DNA from: Natranaerobius trueperi
Lineage (GTDB): Bacteria; Bacillota; Natranaerobiia; Natranaerobiales; Natranaerobiaceae
Direction: 5' to 3'
Assembly (NCBI RefSeq): GCF_002216005.1
Contig: NZ_NIQC01000002.1
Span: forward strand, 1 to 64,000
Length of the DNA: 64,000 nt
Made by a program: the position numbers and the translations under genes
Shown: one piece after another, positions 1 through 8,651 of the stretch
Layout: each line of letters starts with the position of its first letter
How positions within the stretch are numbered: the first letter of the stretch is position 1
Notes under the pieces: generated by a model
Told to the model about the DNA's origin: nothing
Database searches by the model: none
The model's input: the letters and a program-made list of their open reading frames with translations, nothing else

Positions 1-45
1 GCAAAGGTCGTTTGAATAGCATCTAGGACATACAACTTTAGTCAT
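1..45 (-). CDS. N-terminus of a zinc-ribbon protein, possibly a transposase (partial)
   Basis: Only the first 15 codons lie in the window (MTKVVCPRCYSNDLC), read leftwards off the edge. A start ATG at 45..43 follows an AAAGGAG ribosome binding site about nine bases away. The C-P-R-C pair is a typical start of a zinc ribbon, and this kind of beginning is common in IS1-like and related transposases. The body of the gene is outside the window, so the family is a guess. The ribosome binding site sits inside a large hairpin (48-117), which would fit a mobile element. Confidence 0.35.
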   Translation of the reverse strand, partial: MTKVVCPRCYSNDLC

Positions 46-47
46 GG

Positions 48-117
48 ATCAGTCTCCTTTCTCCCGGAGGGTTTGTTTTCTGCCTAAAAACATCATAACT
101 CCGGGCGGGAGACTGAT
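48..117. repeat. two-step inverted repeat overlapping a ribosome binding site
   Basis: The arms 48-57 and 108-117 are perfectly complementary over 10 bases, and an inner pair (63-69 with 99-105) adds seven more, leaving a loop of 29 bases. On the minus strand the hairpin covers the Shine-Dalgarno sequence of the partial gene at 1-45. It could be a transposon end or a translation-limiting hairpin. No T-run follows, so it is not a clear terminator. Confidence 0.55.
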
Positions 118-169
118 TCAAATATCATATAACTTAACAGAACTTTTAAATTAAAAAGGAGGAAGCTGT

Positions 170-729
170 ATGGATGCTTTAGAGTTAATGACAGAAGAAC
201 ATACTCATATCAAAAAAATGCTTGATGTGTTACGAAAAAAATGTCTTAACATTTTAAATAACCCTGATGAAAAAGTTAATACTGACTTTTTTACAAGGGC
301 TTTAGATTTTATTCGATATTTTGCTGACAAATACCATCATGGTAAGGAAGAAGATATGTTATTTGGTATGTTAATTGAAAATGGAGGTAGTCTAGAAAAA
401 ACATTAATTGATGGAATGGAATCAGAACATAATTTAGGAAGATTATATATTTCACAATTAGAAGAGGCTTTAAATGAATACGATAATGGTAGTAAAGAAG
501 CAAAATTAGATATTATGCTAACACCATGGCCTATGTATATTTACTCCATAGACATATAGACAAAGAAGATAATACTCTCTTTCCATATGCTAAAAGATCA
601 CTTCCACAAAAAGAGCTAGATAAGTTAAATAATGAAGTTAAAGAATATGAAGAAACTGAAAAAAATATCGAAACCCGTAAAAATATGCTAAGAGAGTTAG
701 AGGATTTACAAAAAAATCTAGCCCAGTAA
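170..729 (+). pseudogene. hemerythrin HHE-domain protein, frameshifted
   Basis: The gene starts at an ATG behind AAAAAGGAGGAAGC. The first frame runs to 559 and contains the early metal ligands (TEEHTHIKK, YHHGKEED, ESEHNLGR). The matching end of the domain, LLHRHIDKED, is in another frame that becomes readable around 514-526. Joining the two gives one protein of about 186 residues with the usual H...HxxxE...H...HxxxD ligand order, so a single-base deletion near 515-520 has split it. Intact relatives are cytoplasmic di-iron proteins that bind oxygen or NO, or help repair iron-sulfur clusters. It may be inactive, or this may be a base-call error. Confidence 0.8.
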
Positions 730-740
730 AGGGCTAGATT
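715..740. terminator. bidirectional terminator between hemerythrin and ArsC-like genes
   Basis: A perfect 10-base inverted repeat (715-724 with 731-740) has A-rich sequence on its left and T-rich on its right. It lies between two convergent genes and carries the stop codon of each. Confidence 0.75.
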
Positions 741-1078
741 AACTTTTGTAATTTTTCTTCATCAAATCCTACCACTATATCTTCACCATTAGTTACTATT
801 GGTCGTTTTATTCCTCTAGGATTTTCAGATAAAAATTGTGCTATTTCTCTATCAGTCATATCAGATTCATTAAGTTGAGCTTTTTTATAAGCTTGACTTT
901 TTTTATTTAATAATTCCTTAGTTCCTAATTCTGTTAGATTAGCTAACTTTTCTATATCATCAATAGATAATGGTTTTTTAACTAAATCATAATTTTCAAT
1001 CTCTACACTTTTTTCAGAAAGCCACGCTTTCGCTTTTTGACATGTTTTTCATCCAGAAACACAATAAAACTTTAACAA
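734..1078 (-). CDS. ArsC/Spx/YffB-family thioredoxin-fold reductase, probable selenoprotein (UGA = Sec10)
   Basis: Reading from TTG at 1078..1076 (AGGAGG seven bases upstream) gives 114 codons to the TAG at 736..734 with one in-frame TGA at 1051..1049. The start reads LLKFYCVSG-U-KTCQKAKAWL, and the family normally has a CxxC there (PKCSTCxKA), so the UGA replaces exactly the first cysteine: U10-x-x-C13. The C-terminal signature RGIKRPIV...VVGF is typical of ArsC/Spx/YffB relatives, and the total length is normal for the family. Downstream of the UGA, GAAAGC-GTG-GCTTTC (1031..1017) can form a six-base-pair stem with G-U in its loop, like a bacterial SECIS. The same window has two certain selenoproteins (GrdA, GrdB), so decoding machinery should exist. 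A thiol/selenol redox role is likely; the substrate is unknown. A nonsense mutation is the alternative. Confidence 0.82.
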
Positions 1079-1144
1079 AGTTAGTCCTCCTTTTTTATAG
1101 CAATTTTAATTACCCTTCTATATCAAATGATTTAGGACCTGCTA

Positions 1145-2428
1145 TTAAGTAACCTCTTTTTTAGGTGGTGGTGATAAAAAGCAAGCAATACCAGCTACTA
1201 ATGGAAAGATCATCATTAATAATATAATTTCAAAGAAACTACCAAAAAGGTCAAAAAAAGCTCCAAAAGGTAGCGGACCAAGTGAGGAACCTATTACCAT
1301 CGCGGTAGTTGATACTCCACGTATGCTACCTAGGTATTTTCTTCCAAAATAATTCGGCCACATCACATTAGTACTAACCCTATCAAATGCATCAAAAGAC
1401 CCATGTAATACACTATATAAAACTAGAAGCCATGGAGTTTGTGCTAGTAATATTAGGTTCATAGTGATAAGAAACAATAAAGTTTACACCTTTAGCTACA
1501 TTAACACGGGTCCGATCTAAAATATAGCCTGCTAAAAACGTAGTTATAAGCTGAGCTATTGCAAAGACACTTAAAATAAAAGCTCCAAAACTTGAGGAAT
1601 GCCCTTTTCCTTCTATTATTGAAACCATATGAAAAACAAGTCCTGTGTTTACCATAGCTGGTACAGCCATTATAAATAACATTACCCAAAAGACTTTAGT
1701 TGTTTTAGCTTCAGATAGACTCCATGATATTTCTGCACTTAACTTTTCGTTATTTTCTTGTATTTCACCTTTCTCTCCATCGGGAACTTCACCTATTTGT
1801 TCAGGCTTATCCCGAACAAAGATTAGACCTAAAGGTACCATAACTCCTACTAATAATAAAGCCCAAACCCTCCATGCATGTTCTATTCCTAAGTTGGTAA
1901 TTAAAAAATCATTTATAGGTGGAAATGAAGCAGAAGCTAATGCCCCTCCTATTGCCATTAAACTTAACGCTATCCCCCGCCTAGAAACAAACCACTGTGG
2001 AATTAATGTATTCGGTATAAGGGTCATTGAACCCTGACCAAACAGTCTTAGAAAAAAGAATCCAAATATAAGCATAAAAGGTATATCCACAAAGCTCATC
2101 CTTATAGTTGTAAGGGCTAGTAAAATTGGTGCTATAGTGTCATTTTTCTATGTCCATATTTATCTATTGATTTCCCTATGAAAGGTATAGTCATCCCTGA
2201 AATAAAGGTAGCAGTTGAGTAAAAACCAGATACTAACGATCTACTCCATCCTAGTTCTGATACGTAGTAGTTAATAAATATTAATACGGAGTATGTTTGA
2301 CCTGGCCCTGAAAAGAAAAGGCCTAATGCACCTATAAGAACTATTACCCAGCCATAATAATATGGGATAGTGAAAGGTACTGAGTTAGATTTTAAATTAG
2401 GTATATATTTACCTGTTGTTGTTTTCAT
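1145..2428 (-). pseudogene. major facilitator superfamily transporter, two frameshifts
   Basis: Three consecutive minus-strand pieces together make one 12-helix MFS protein. The N-terminal piece (2428 down to about 2132) has the first helices and a GKSIDKYGHRK loop resembling MFS motif A. The middle piece (about 2130 to 1440) carries GQGSMTLIPN, a hydrophilic central loop and helices 7-9. The last piece (about 1477 to 1145) has the final helices. The frame changes near 2130 and near 1450. The start ATG at 2428 is preferred because GGAGAGG lies just upstream. The overall pattern resembles the oxalate/formate antiporter-like group, but the substrate cannot be named. Confidence 0.8.
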
Positions 2429-2587
2429 TATATTCCTCTCCAAACCTCATTGTATACTTATACCATTCTACTTTTCTATTAAAAATTATGCAACCTTTTA
2501 CTCCTTATATACTAAATCACAAGTATTTTTTAGTTATAAAATTAATATGTTGTATTGAAAAGATTACCTATATAAGGTGGCGATAAT

Positions 2588-3301
2588 TTGCAGACTGTCA
2601 TATATAGTACAATTGCAGGGCTTTCTACTTTACTCGGTACTTTAATAGTTTTAATATCTGGTATCCCTAGTAATAGAGTACTATCTATTTTGTTAGGGTT
2701 TGCTGGTGGAGTCATGTTATCTGTAAGTACTTTTGAATTACTACCTGAATCTTTAAAACTTAGTAGTATAGTTTTAACTATTCCAGGTTTTTTACTTGGT
2801 GGTTCTGTGATGTGGATTATCGATAAATTAATTAATCAAATTATTTCTATTGTAGCAACCGAACAAGAACAATTACTTAAAACAGGTTATTTAGTTGTTC
2901 TTGGTATTGGTTTACACAACTTACCTGAAGGTTTAGCTATCGGAACAGGAATTGAAGCTTCTCCTGCAGTTAGTTTAGCCATCGCTATTAGCCTTGGGTT
3001 ACATAATATACCTGAAGGTATGGCATCTGCAGGACCACTTCAAGGAGCTAATATGTCAAAGCTTTCTATCATTGGATTGGTTACTTTGGCAGGTCTTATG
3101 ACACCTCTTGGTACAATAATTGGGATGATATCAATTGGTATAACACCTAATTTAGTTGGAAGTAGTCTTTCTTTTGCTGCAGGTGCTATGATTTATCTAG
3201 CTATAAATGAATTAATTCCAAATGCACAAGAGTTTTCAAAGACCTTTGCTAACATTGGAGTTTTTATTGGAATAGTGATAGGAAACATAATCGTAATGTA
3301 G
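2588..3301 (+). CDS. ZIP-family divalent metal transporter
   Basis: This 237-residue membrane protein starts at a TTG behind AAGGTGG. It has about eight hydrophobic segments and the two ZIP signatures HNLPEGLAIG (about residue 109) and HNIPEGMA (about residue 139), whose His, Asn and Glu residues form the metal pathway. Length and motifs fit the ZupT/GufA group, which imports zinc, iron or manganese into the cytoplasm. It stands alone between a broken MFS gene and a radical SAM gene. Metal preference cannot be read from sequence. Confidence 0.9.
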   Translation: MQTVIYSTIAGLSTLLGTLIVLISGIPSNRVLSILLGFAGGVMLSVSTFELLPESLKLSSIVLTIPGFLLGGSVMWIIDKLINQIISIVATEQEQLLKTGYLVVLGIGLHNLPEGLAIGTGIEASPAVSLAIAISLGLHNIPEGMASAGPLQGANMSKLSIIGLVTLAGLMTPLGTIIGMISIGITPNLVGSSLSFAAGAMIYLAINELIPNAQEFSKTFANIGVFIGIVIGNIIVM

Positions 3302-3427
3302 ACCTCTCCTTACGAAGAGTTACTGAAATATTTAAAGATTAATAATCATAGTATTAATATAAAGTAACTATTTTTTTGATTTAATAATATTATAAAGTGA
3401 AATTTCATTAAAGGGGGAGGGGTTAAC

Positions 3428-4765
3428 ATGAATTATAAGCAGCTGATTGGTTCTACTGTAATAGATCAAGGATTAAAATATATTGATAAAGACCCCCTGA
3501 ACAATATTCCTAAACTTTTGGCTTTTATGAGAAAATTTGCTGCTTTTGATCATCACAAAAAAGCTCTTAAAAGTTTTGAAAGATCATTTAAAGATCCTAC
3601 AAGTAACTGGTTTCAACTTACTAAAAAGGTTTTAGACAATTATGATTTTGAAATAATAAAAAAATTTATCTCTAATTTTATCTTGAATTCTGTTATTTTA
3701 GGTAAAAAAGTAAACGAAGATTTAAGTAAAACACATGATTGTAATATTCCATGGGCAATCTTGATGGACCCAACTGCAGCTTGTAATCTCAAATGTGAAG
3801 GATGTTGGGCAGGTGATTATCATAAGTCTACTTTAGGTTACGATACAATGAACAGAATCATTACAGAAGGTAAAGAACTTGGCATCTATATGTATATATT
3901 TTCTGGTGGCGAGCCAATGTTAAAAAACAACGAAATAATAGATCTTGCAAAAAAACATAATGATTGTGCTTTTTTATCTTTTACTAATGGAACTTTAATT
4001 AATAAAGAGTTAGCAAGTAAGTTAAGGGAAGTTGGTAATATTGCTCTTGCTATTAGTATTGACGGATTTGAAGCTATCTCTGATAAGAGACGTGGTTTAG
4101 GTACTTATGGTCAAATTAGAAAAGCTATGGAGATTCTAAAAAGTTATAGTGTACCTTTTGGCTTCTCTACAACATACCATGCTTATAATACTGATATTGT
4201 TGCATCTGAAGACTACATTAATGAAATGATTGATTCTGGTTGTTTGTTTGGATGGTACTTTACCTATATGCCGATAGGTAAAAATGAAACTTCAAATATG
4301 TTAGCAAGTCCTAAACAAAGAGCTACAATGTATAAACAAATAAATAGATTTAGAAAAGAGAAACCAATTTTTTTAATAGACTTTTGGAATGACGGGGAAT
4401 TTTCTGGTGGATGCATCGCTGGTGGTAGAAATTATATTCATATAAATGCTAACGGAGATGTAGAACCTTGTGCATTTATTCATTATGCAAATGTAAATAT
4501 AAAAGATACCACACTACTAGAAGCTCTAAAATCTCCACTTTTTAAAGAGTACAAAGACAAACAGCCTTTTGATGAAAACCCATTACGTCCTTGTCCGCTT
4601 CTAGATAAACCAGAAATGCTAGAAGAAATGGTTTATAATTCAAACGCATATTCCACACATCTTTTTGAAGAAGAATCAGTTGAACACTTAACAAGTAAAT
4701 GTAAAAATACTGCTAATGAATGGGCCAAAATGGCAGATAAATTATGGAATAAAAAGCACAACTAG
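3428..4765 (+). CDS. radical SAM protein with SPASM-like C-terminus
   Basis: This 445-residue protein has CNLKCEGCW (CxxxCxxC, about residue 118) binding the SAM-cleaving 4Fe-4S cluster, followed by SGGEP (about residue 159). The C-terminal part has further cysteines, GGCIAGG, EPCAF and RPCPLL, as expected for an auxiliary cluster region of SPASM type. An N-terminal stretch of about 105 residues precedes the core. A GGGGGAGGGG ribosome binding site sets the start. It has no peptide or partner gene beside it, so the reaction is unknown; related long radical SAM proteins of anaerobes are usually annotated only at family level. Confidence 0.88.
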   Translation: MNYKQLIGSTVIDQGLKYIDKDPLNNIPKLLAFMRKFAAFDHHKKALKSFERSFKDPTSNWFQLTKKVLDNYDFEIIKKFISNFILNSVILGKKVNEDLSKTHDCNIPWAILMDPTAACNLKCEGCWAGDYHKSTLGYDTMNRIITEGKELGIYMYIFSGGEPMLKNNEIIDLAKKHNDCAFLSFTNGTLINKELASKLREVGNIALAISIDGFEAISDKRRGLGTYGQIRKAMEILKSYSVPFGFSTTYHAYNTDIVASEDYINEMIDSGCLFGWYFTYMPIGKNETSNMLASPKQRATMYKQINRFRKEKPIFLIDFWNDGEFSGGCIAGGRNYIHINANGDVEPCAFIHYANVNIKDTTLLEALKSPLFKEYKDKQPFDENPLRPCPLLDKPEMLEEMVYNSNAYSTHLFEEESVEHLTSKCKNTANEWAKMADKLWNKKHN

Positions 4766-4801
4766 CAATGTTCTACTTATCCTCTGCTACAAAAAAAGGG
4801 G

Positions 4802-4837
4802 GGGGTAAAACAATGATATATATCATTGTTTTACCCC
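4802..4837. terminator. strong bidirectional terminator, 18-base perfect arms
   Basis: The sequence is a perfect palindrome with arms of 18 bases, starting GGGGTAAAACAATG, with A-rich sequence on the left and T-rich on the right. It lies between the convergent radical SAM and psd genes. Confidence 0.85.
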
Positions 4838-4844
4838 TTATATT

Positions 4845-5489
4845 TTAATTTTCTTCTTTTGTAACAGCCATAATAGTCTCTCCAGCACGTACTTTATCAC
4901 CTGATTTCACTTTAACATCTGTATTTTGGGGAAGGTATAATTCTGTACAAGATCCAAATTTTATCATCCCAAAACTATCACCTATAGAAAGAACAGTTCC
5001 TGTCTTTGCCTCTGAAACAATACGTCTTGCAACAAATCCAGCAATTTGAACAACTACATAATTAACTCCTCGACCATTGATCATTATTGCATTTCGTTCG
5101 TTTTCTTCTGAAGCCTTATCATTCCAAGCAACAAGATATTTTCCAGGATAATACTTAGTATTTACAACTTGTCCTGTTAATGGCATACGATTAATATGAA
5201 CATCTAATAGTGACAGAAAAATCCTTACTCTTTTCATCTCTTGATTTGTAAAGTTTGGTTCAGTAATAGTTTCTATATCCATAACTTTACCATCAGCAGG
5301 TGAAACAACTAAATTATCACTCTTAGGGGGGTATCGTTTTGGATTTCGAAAAAAGATTGCTGTAAAAGTAGCAAGAGCCAAAAAAACAATAGATAGTTCA
5401 ATAAAATAGAAAAGCCATGAAACTATAGCGCCTAACAAAAAGAACCCAATTGTACTAAAACCATGTCTAGAAATGGTGAAAGCCCTCAT
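4845..5489 (-). CDS. psd: phosphatidylserine decarboxylase, short form
   Basis: The 214-residue protein has an N-terminal hydrophobic hairpin (residues about 10-45) and then the decarboxylase core with PADGKV and VHINRMPLTG. The C-terminal MIKFGSCTELYLP contains the Gly-Ser pair where the proenzyme cuts itself to make the pyruvoyl group. It converts phosphatidylserine to phosphatidylethanolamine in the membrane. The length matches the short archaeal-type class. GGAGGTATTATA precedes the ATG. No phosphatidylserine synthase gene is next to it. Confidence 0.93.
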   Translation of the reverse strand: MRAFTISRHGFSTIGFFLLGAIVSWLFYFIELSIVFLALATFTAIFFRNPKRYPPKSDNLVVSPADGKVMDIETITEPNFTNQEMKRVRIFLSLLDVHINRMPLTGQVVNTKYYPGKYLVAWNDKASEENERNAIMINGRGVNYVVVQIAGFVARRIVSEAKTGTVLSIGDSFGMIKFGSCTELYLPQNTDVKVKSGDKVRAGETIMAVTKEEN

Positions 5490-5617
5490 TATAATACCTC
5501 CGATATTTTCTCAACTTCAAACGATTTTGATAGGTATACCAATACACATCAATTTTTATATTTCTATATTAATTATATAAAAAAATAAATGTAAATCAAA
5601 TAATTAAAAATAAAAAA

Positions 5618-5640
5618 GATTGGAACGAATCGATCCAATC
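5618..5640 (-). terminator. terminator of the small membrane protein gene
   Basis: GATTGGA (5618-5624) pairs with TCCAATC (5634-5640), and on the minus strand it is followed by a run of T. It ends the gene at 5655-5912. Confidence 0.75.
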
Positions 5641-5654
5641 TAAATATAAAATAT

Positions 5655-5912
5655 TTATTTATACTTATTCATTTCAACAGTGTTTTTAGTCCCCGAATAG
5701 ACTCCAATGGAAGCAAGACCAATAGAAGTACCCCAAATAATTGCTTTTTCAGGCTCTCCAGGAGCAAGATAAACAAAACCCATAACGTTTCCTATAACTA
5801 AAGCAACTATAGGTGATAGTTTCTTTGGCATACCTAGTTTTTTTAGTACTTGAATTAATCCCATAACAAAGGGAATTAACACCACATCATACGCTTCATA
5901 TTCCATAACCAT
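5655..5912 (-). CDS. small two- to three-helix membrane protein, holin-like
   Basis: This 85-residue protein has hydrophobic stretches at about 8-22, 34-50 and 58-74 separated by a Lys/Pro-rich turn (KKLGMPKKLSP). The pattern, including the end VYSGTKNT, resembles short holin-like proteins found in clostridial genomes and prophages. No lysin or phage genes are nearby, so a lysis role is not supported here. Two ATG codons (5912, 5906) share the AAGGAAGGGG site. Confidence 0.5.
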   Translation of the reverse strand: MVMEYEAYDVVLIPFVMGLIQVLKKLGMPKKLSPIVALVIGNVMGFVYLAPGEPEKAIIWGTSIGLASIGVYSGTKNTVEMNKYK

Positions 5913-5989
5913 TACCCCTTCCTTCGAATTATCATTACTAAATCTTATTATAGTAATTAAAAAAATATTCGAAAGAAGGGATTTTAGTG

Positions 5990-6454
5990 TTAATCGATTT
6001 TGTCTTCATCATAATCAACTTCATAGTCTACATCATAGTAATTTGGTTCATTATTAAAATTTCCAGAATAATAAATGTTTAAATTTCCTTTTTTGGTCAT
6101 TGCTTTAATTATTCTATGAAATAGCTTCTTCCAAATAGGTCTAGTAAATGGAATTAATAAAGTTAACCCAAAAATGTCAGTTACAACTCCAGGTGTAAGT
6201 AATAAGGCACCTCCAACTAATATACATGCTCCACTAAAGAGTTCATCAGTTGGAAGTTGGCCTGTTGATAATCTTTTTTGGAGTTTTGTGATAACTATTA
6301 AACCTTGACTTTTAGCTAGAAATACACCCACAAACCCAGTGATAGCAACCAAAACTATTGTTGGTAGTGGACCGATACTTTGACCTAATCTAGCTAGAAC
6401 CCATACTTCTAGTAAAGGAATTAAAGTAAAAATTAATAATGCTTTAACCAACAT
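5990..6454 (-). CDS. fxsA: FxsA-family membrane protein
   Basis: The 154-residue protein has the FxsA pattern: an N-terminal helix ending PLLEVWVLARLGQSIGPLPTI, a second helix, the RLSTGQLPTDELFSGACILVGG segment and a third helix LLTPGVVTDIFGLTLLIP. The acidic C-terminal tail (VDYEVDYDEDKID) is typical. In E. coli FxsA relieves exclusion of phage T7 by the F plasmid, but its ordinary role is unknown. GGGAGG precedes the ATG. It follows the thioesterase gene closely in the same direction. Confidence 0.88.
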   Translation of the reverse strand: MLVKALLIFTLIPLLEVWVLARLGQSIGPLPTIVLVAITGFVGVFLAKSQGLIVITKLQKRLSTGQLPTDELFSGACILVGGALLLTPGVVTDIFGLTLLIPFTRPIWKKLFHRIIKAMTKKGNLNIYYSGNFNNEPNYYDVDYEVDYDEDKID

Positions 6455-6479
6455 AAATTAACCTCCCAGGTAATCCAAT

Positions 6480-6893
6480 TTAACTTACATATTCTTGAAT
6501 CCTTTCATATAAATCTGGAAAGTGTTTTTTCATAGATATAGGATTACCTCTTTCAGAAACAAATGCATGAGAAGTTTCTCCTGTTGCTAACTCTTTTCCA
6601 TCACTTTCTCTAAAAACTCTATAATTAAAGATAATGCGCGCAGGAGTCAATTTTAAGATTTTAGTGCTTACAGTTATTAAATCATCATAACGAGCAGGAC
6701 TTTTATAATTACAGCTAGCACTGGCAACTGGAAGATAAACCCCTTTATCTTCCAGTCTGCCATATGGAAAATCTACTTCTCTAAAAAATTCATTTCTACC
6801 TACTTCAAACCAAGCTAGGTAATTAGCGTAATATACAACTCCCATTTGATCTGTTTCTTGATAACGCACCCTAATATTTGTATTAGAAATCAA
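6480..6893 (-). CDS. acyl-CoA thioesterase, YbgC/4HBT hotdog family
   Basis: The 137-residue protein has the single hotdog fold of 4-hydroxybenzoyl-CoA-type thioesterases, with RYQETDQMGVVYYANYLAWFEVGR near the start containing the catalytic Asp (about residue 16). It should hydrolyse acyl-CoA thioesters in the cytoplasm; chain-length preference is unknown. The start is a TTG behind GGGGTGA. It lies 21 bases downstream of pyk, so they may be co-transcribed. Confidence 0.85.
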   Translation of the reverse strand: MISNTNIRVRYQETDQMGVVYYANYLAWFEVGRNEFFREVDFPYGRLEDKGVYLPVASASCNYKSPARYDDLITVSTKILKLTPARIIFNYRVFRESDGKELATGETSHAFVSERGNPISMKKHFPDLYERIQEYVS

Positions 6894-6914
6894 AAGTATT
6901 CACCCCAATCGACA

Positions 6915-8651
6915 CTATAGAATTGTAGCTTGCCCCCGATACACAAAGCCACGCAGTGAATCTATTGTAACCTCTTCTCCATCATTTAGCTTTTCTAAAG
7001 CTCCACCTGCACCTACTATAACAGGTACACCTAATTCCAGTCCGACAATAGCACTAGGAGACGTATATCCTCCCTCTTCTGCAACTAAACCAGCTGCTTT
7101 AGCTAAATATGGGACTGTATCTTTGGTGGTTCCTTTTAAAACTACTATGTCTCCTTCTGAAATTTTATTAAAGTCTTCGTTACTTTCTACTTTAACAACA
7201 CGACCTGTAACTGGTTTTTTACCAATACCAGAACCAGAAACAATAATATCTCCAACTGTATGTACTCTGATTAAGTTAGTAGTGCCTGAAACTCCAACTG
7301 GAATACCTGCTGTTATTACCACAAGATCCCCTTCATTTATATAGTTTGAAGCTAATGAAGCTCGAATTGCTTCTTGGAACATTTCATCTGTGGAATCAGT
7401 AGGGCTAGCTTTAACAGGATAGACTCCCCAAGTTAGTACTAACCTTCTTACAATATTTTCTTTAGGTGTAATTGCAATGATTGGTGCATTGGGTCTGAAT
7501 TTAGCCACCATTCTAGAAGTATAACCTGACTGAGTTGAAGTTAATATTGCATTAGCGCTTAATTGACCTGCTATATTACATGTAGAAAATCCTATTGATT
7601 CCGTTATTCCAGTTCCTGCATCAGTGCGAGAATCTGTTTGTGCATGTTCTTTTTCAGTGGTTATTGCAATATTAGCCATAGTACTGACAGCTTCTACAGG
7701 ATAATCTCCCGCTGCTGTTTCGCCACTTAACATGATAGCATCTGTCCCATCAAAAATTGCATTAGCTACATCACTTGCTTCTGCACGAGTGGGTCTTGGA
7801 TTTTCTGTCATAGATTCTAACATCTGTGTGGCAGTTATTACAGGTTTACCTTCTTGATTACATCTTTTTATCATACGTTTTTGTACAAGAGGAACTTCTT
7901 CAGGTGGAATATCTACACCTAAATCACCTCTAGCTACCATTAGACCATCAGAAACATCTAAAATCTCGTTTAAGTTTTCTACACCTTCTTTATTTTCAAT
8001 TTTAGAAATTATAGGAATATCTGCATTATTATCTTCTAAAAATCTTCTTATTTCTAATACATCTTGGGCTTTTCTAATAAAAGAAGCAGCAATAAAATCC
8101 ACATTATTTTTTATTCCAAATAAAATATCACTTTTATCTTTCTCTGTCATTGCTGGTAATGATAATTTAACTCCCGGAAGATTCACACCTTTTTTGTTCT
8201 TTATTACTCCATTGTTTTTAACAACTGTTTTCACTTCAGTATTACTTACTTCATTTACTAATAGCTCTACTAAACCATCATCAAGTAACACTCGATCACC
8301 GGGTTTCACATCTTGGGTAATATCCTGATATGTTACAGACCCTTTATCTTTATTACCTTCTATATTTTCTGTTGTTAAAATAAACTCTTGACCCTGTTCT
8401 AAATTTATCTGACCACCTTCGAAATTACCAAGTCTTATCTCTGGACCTTTGGTGTCCAACAATACACTTGCTAGGCGATTCGTGTCCCAAAAAACTTCTT
8501 TTATGGTATCAATACGGACTTGATGTTCATCATAATCACCGTGTGAAAAGTTTAAACGACAAACATCCATTCCTTTTTGAATCATAGTAGCCAAAGTTTC
8601 TTTCTTTTCACAAGCTGGCCCTATTGTACATACTATTTTAGTTTTTCTCAT
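6915..8651 (-). CDS. pyk: pyruvate kinase with C-terminal PEP-utilizer-like domain
   Basis: This 578-residue enzyme transfers phosphate from phosphoenolpyruvate to ADP. It has the N-terminal RKTKIVCTIGPA, the metal site region FSHGDYDEH, the active-site segment IISKIENKEGVENL and MVARGDLGVDIP, and ATQMLESM. Residues from about 475 form the extra domain found in Bacillus-type enzymes. In that domain the usual TSHAA is TSPSA, so the phosphorylatable-type His is missing. The start ATG overlaps the dnaE stop by one base (TAATG), indicating translational coupling. Confidence 0.95.
   Translation of the reverse strand: MRKTKIVCTIGPACEKKETLATMIQKGMDVCRLNFSHGDYDEHQVRIDTIKEVFWDTNRLASVLLDTKGPEIRLGNFEGGQINLEQGQEFILTTENIEGNKDKGSVTYQDITQDVKPGDRVLLDDGLVELLVNEVSNTEVKTVVKNNGVIKNKKGVNLPGVKLSLPAMTEKDKSDILFGIKNNVDFIAASFIRKAQDVLEIRRFLEDNNADIPIISKIENKEGVENLNEILDVSDGLMVARGDLGVDIPPEEVPLVQKRMIKRCNQEGKPVITATQMLESMTENPRPTRAEASDVANAIFDGTDAIMLSGETAAGDYPVEAVSTMANIAITTEKEHAQTDSRTDAGTGITESIGFSTCNIAGQLSANAILTSTQSGYTSRMVAKFRPNAPIIAITPKENIVRRLVLTWGVYPVKASPTDSTDEMFQEAIRASLASNYINEGDLVVITAGIPVGVSGTTNLIRVHTVGDIIVSGSGIGKKPVTGRVVKVESNEDFNKISEGDIVVLKGTTKDTVPYLAKAAGLVAEEGGYTSPSAIVGLELGVPVIVGAGGALEKLNDGEEVTIDSLRGFVYRGQATIL

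Noticed and set aside
1645-2037. Plus-strand reading frame of 130 codons
   Set aside because: It is antisense to the MFS pseudogene, with no ribosome binding site and a composition typical of a shadow frame.
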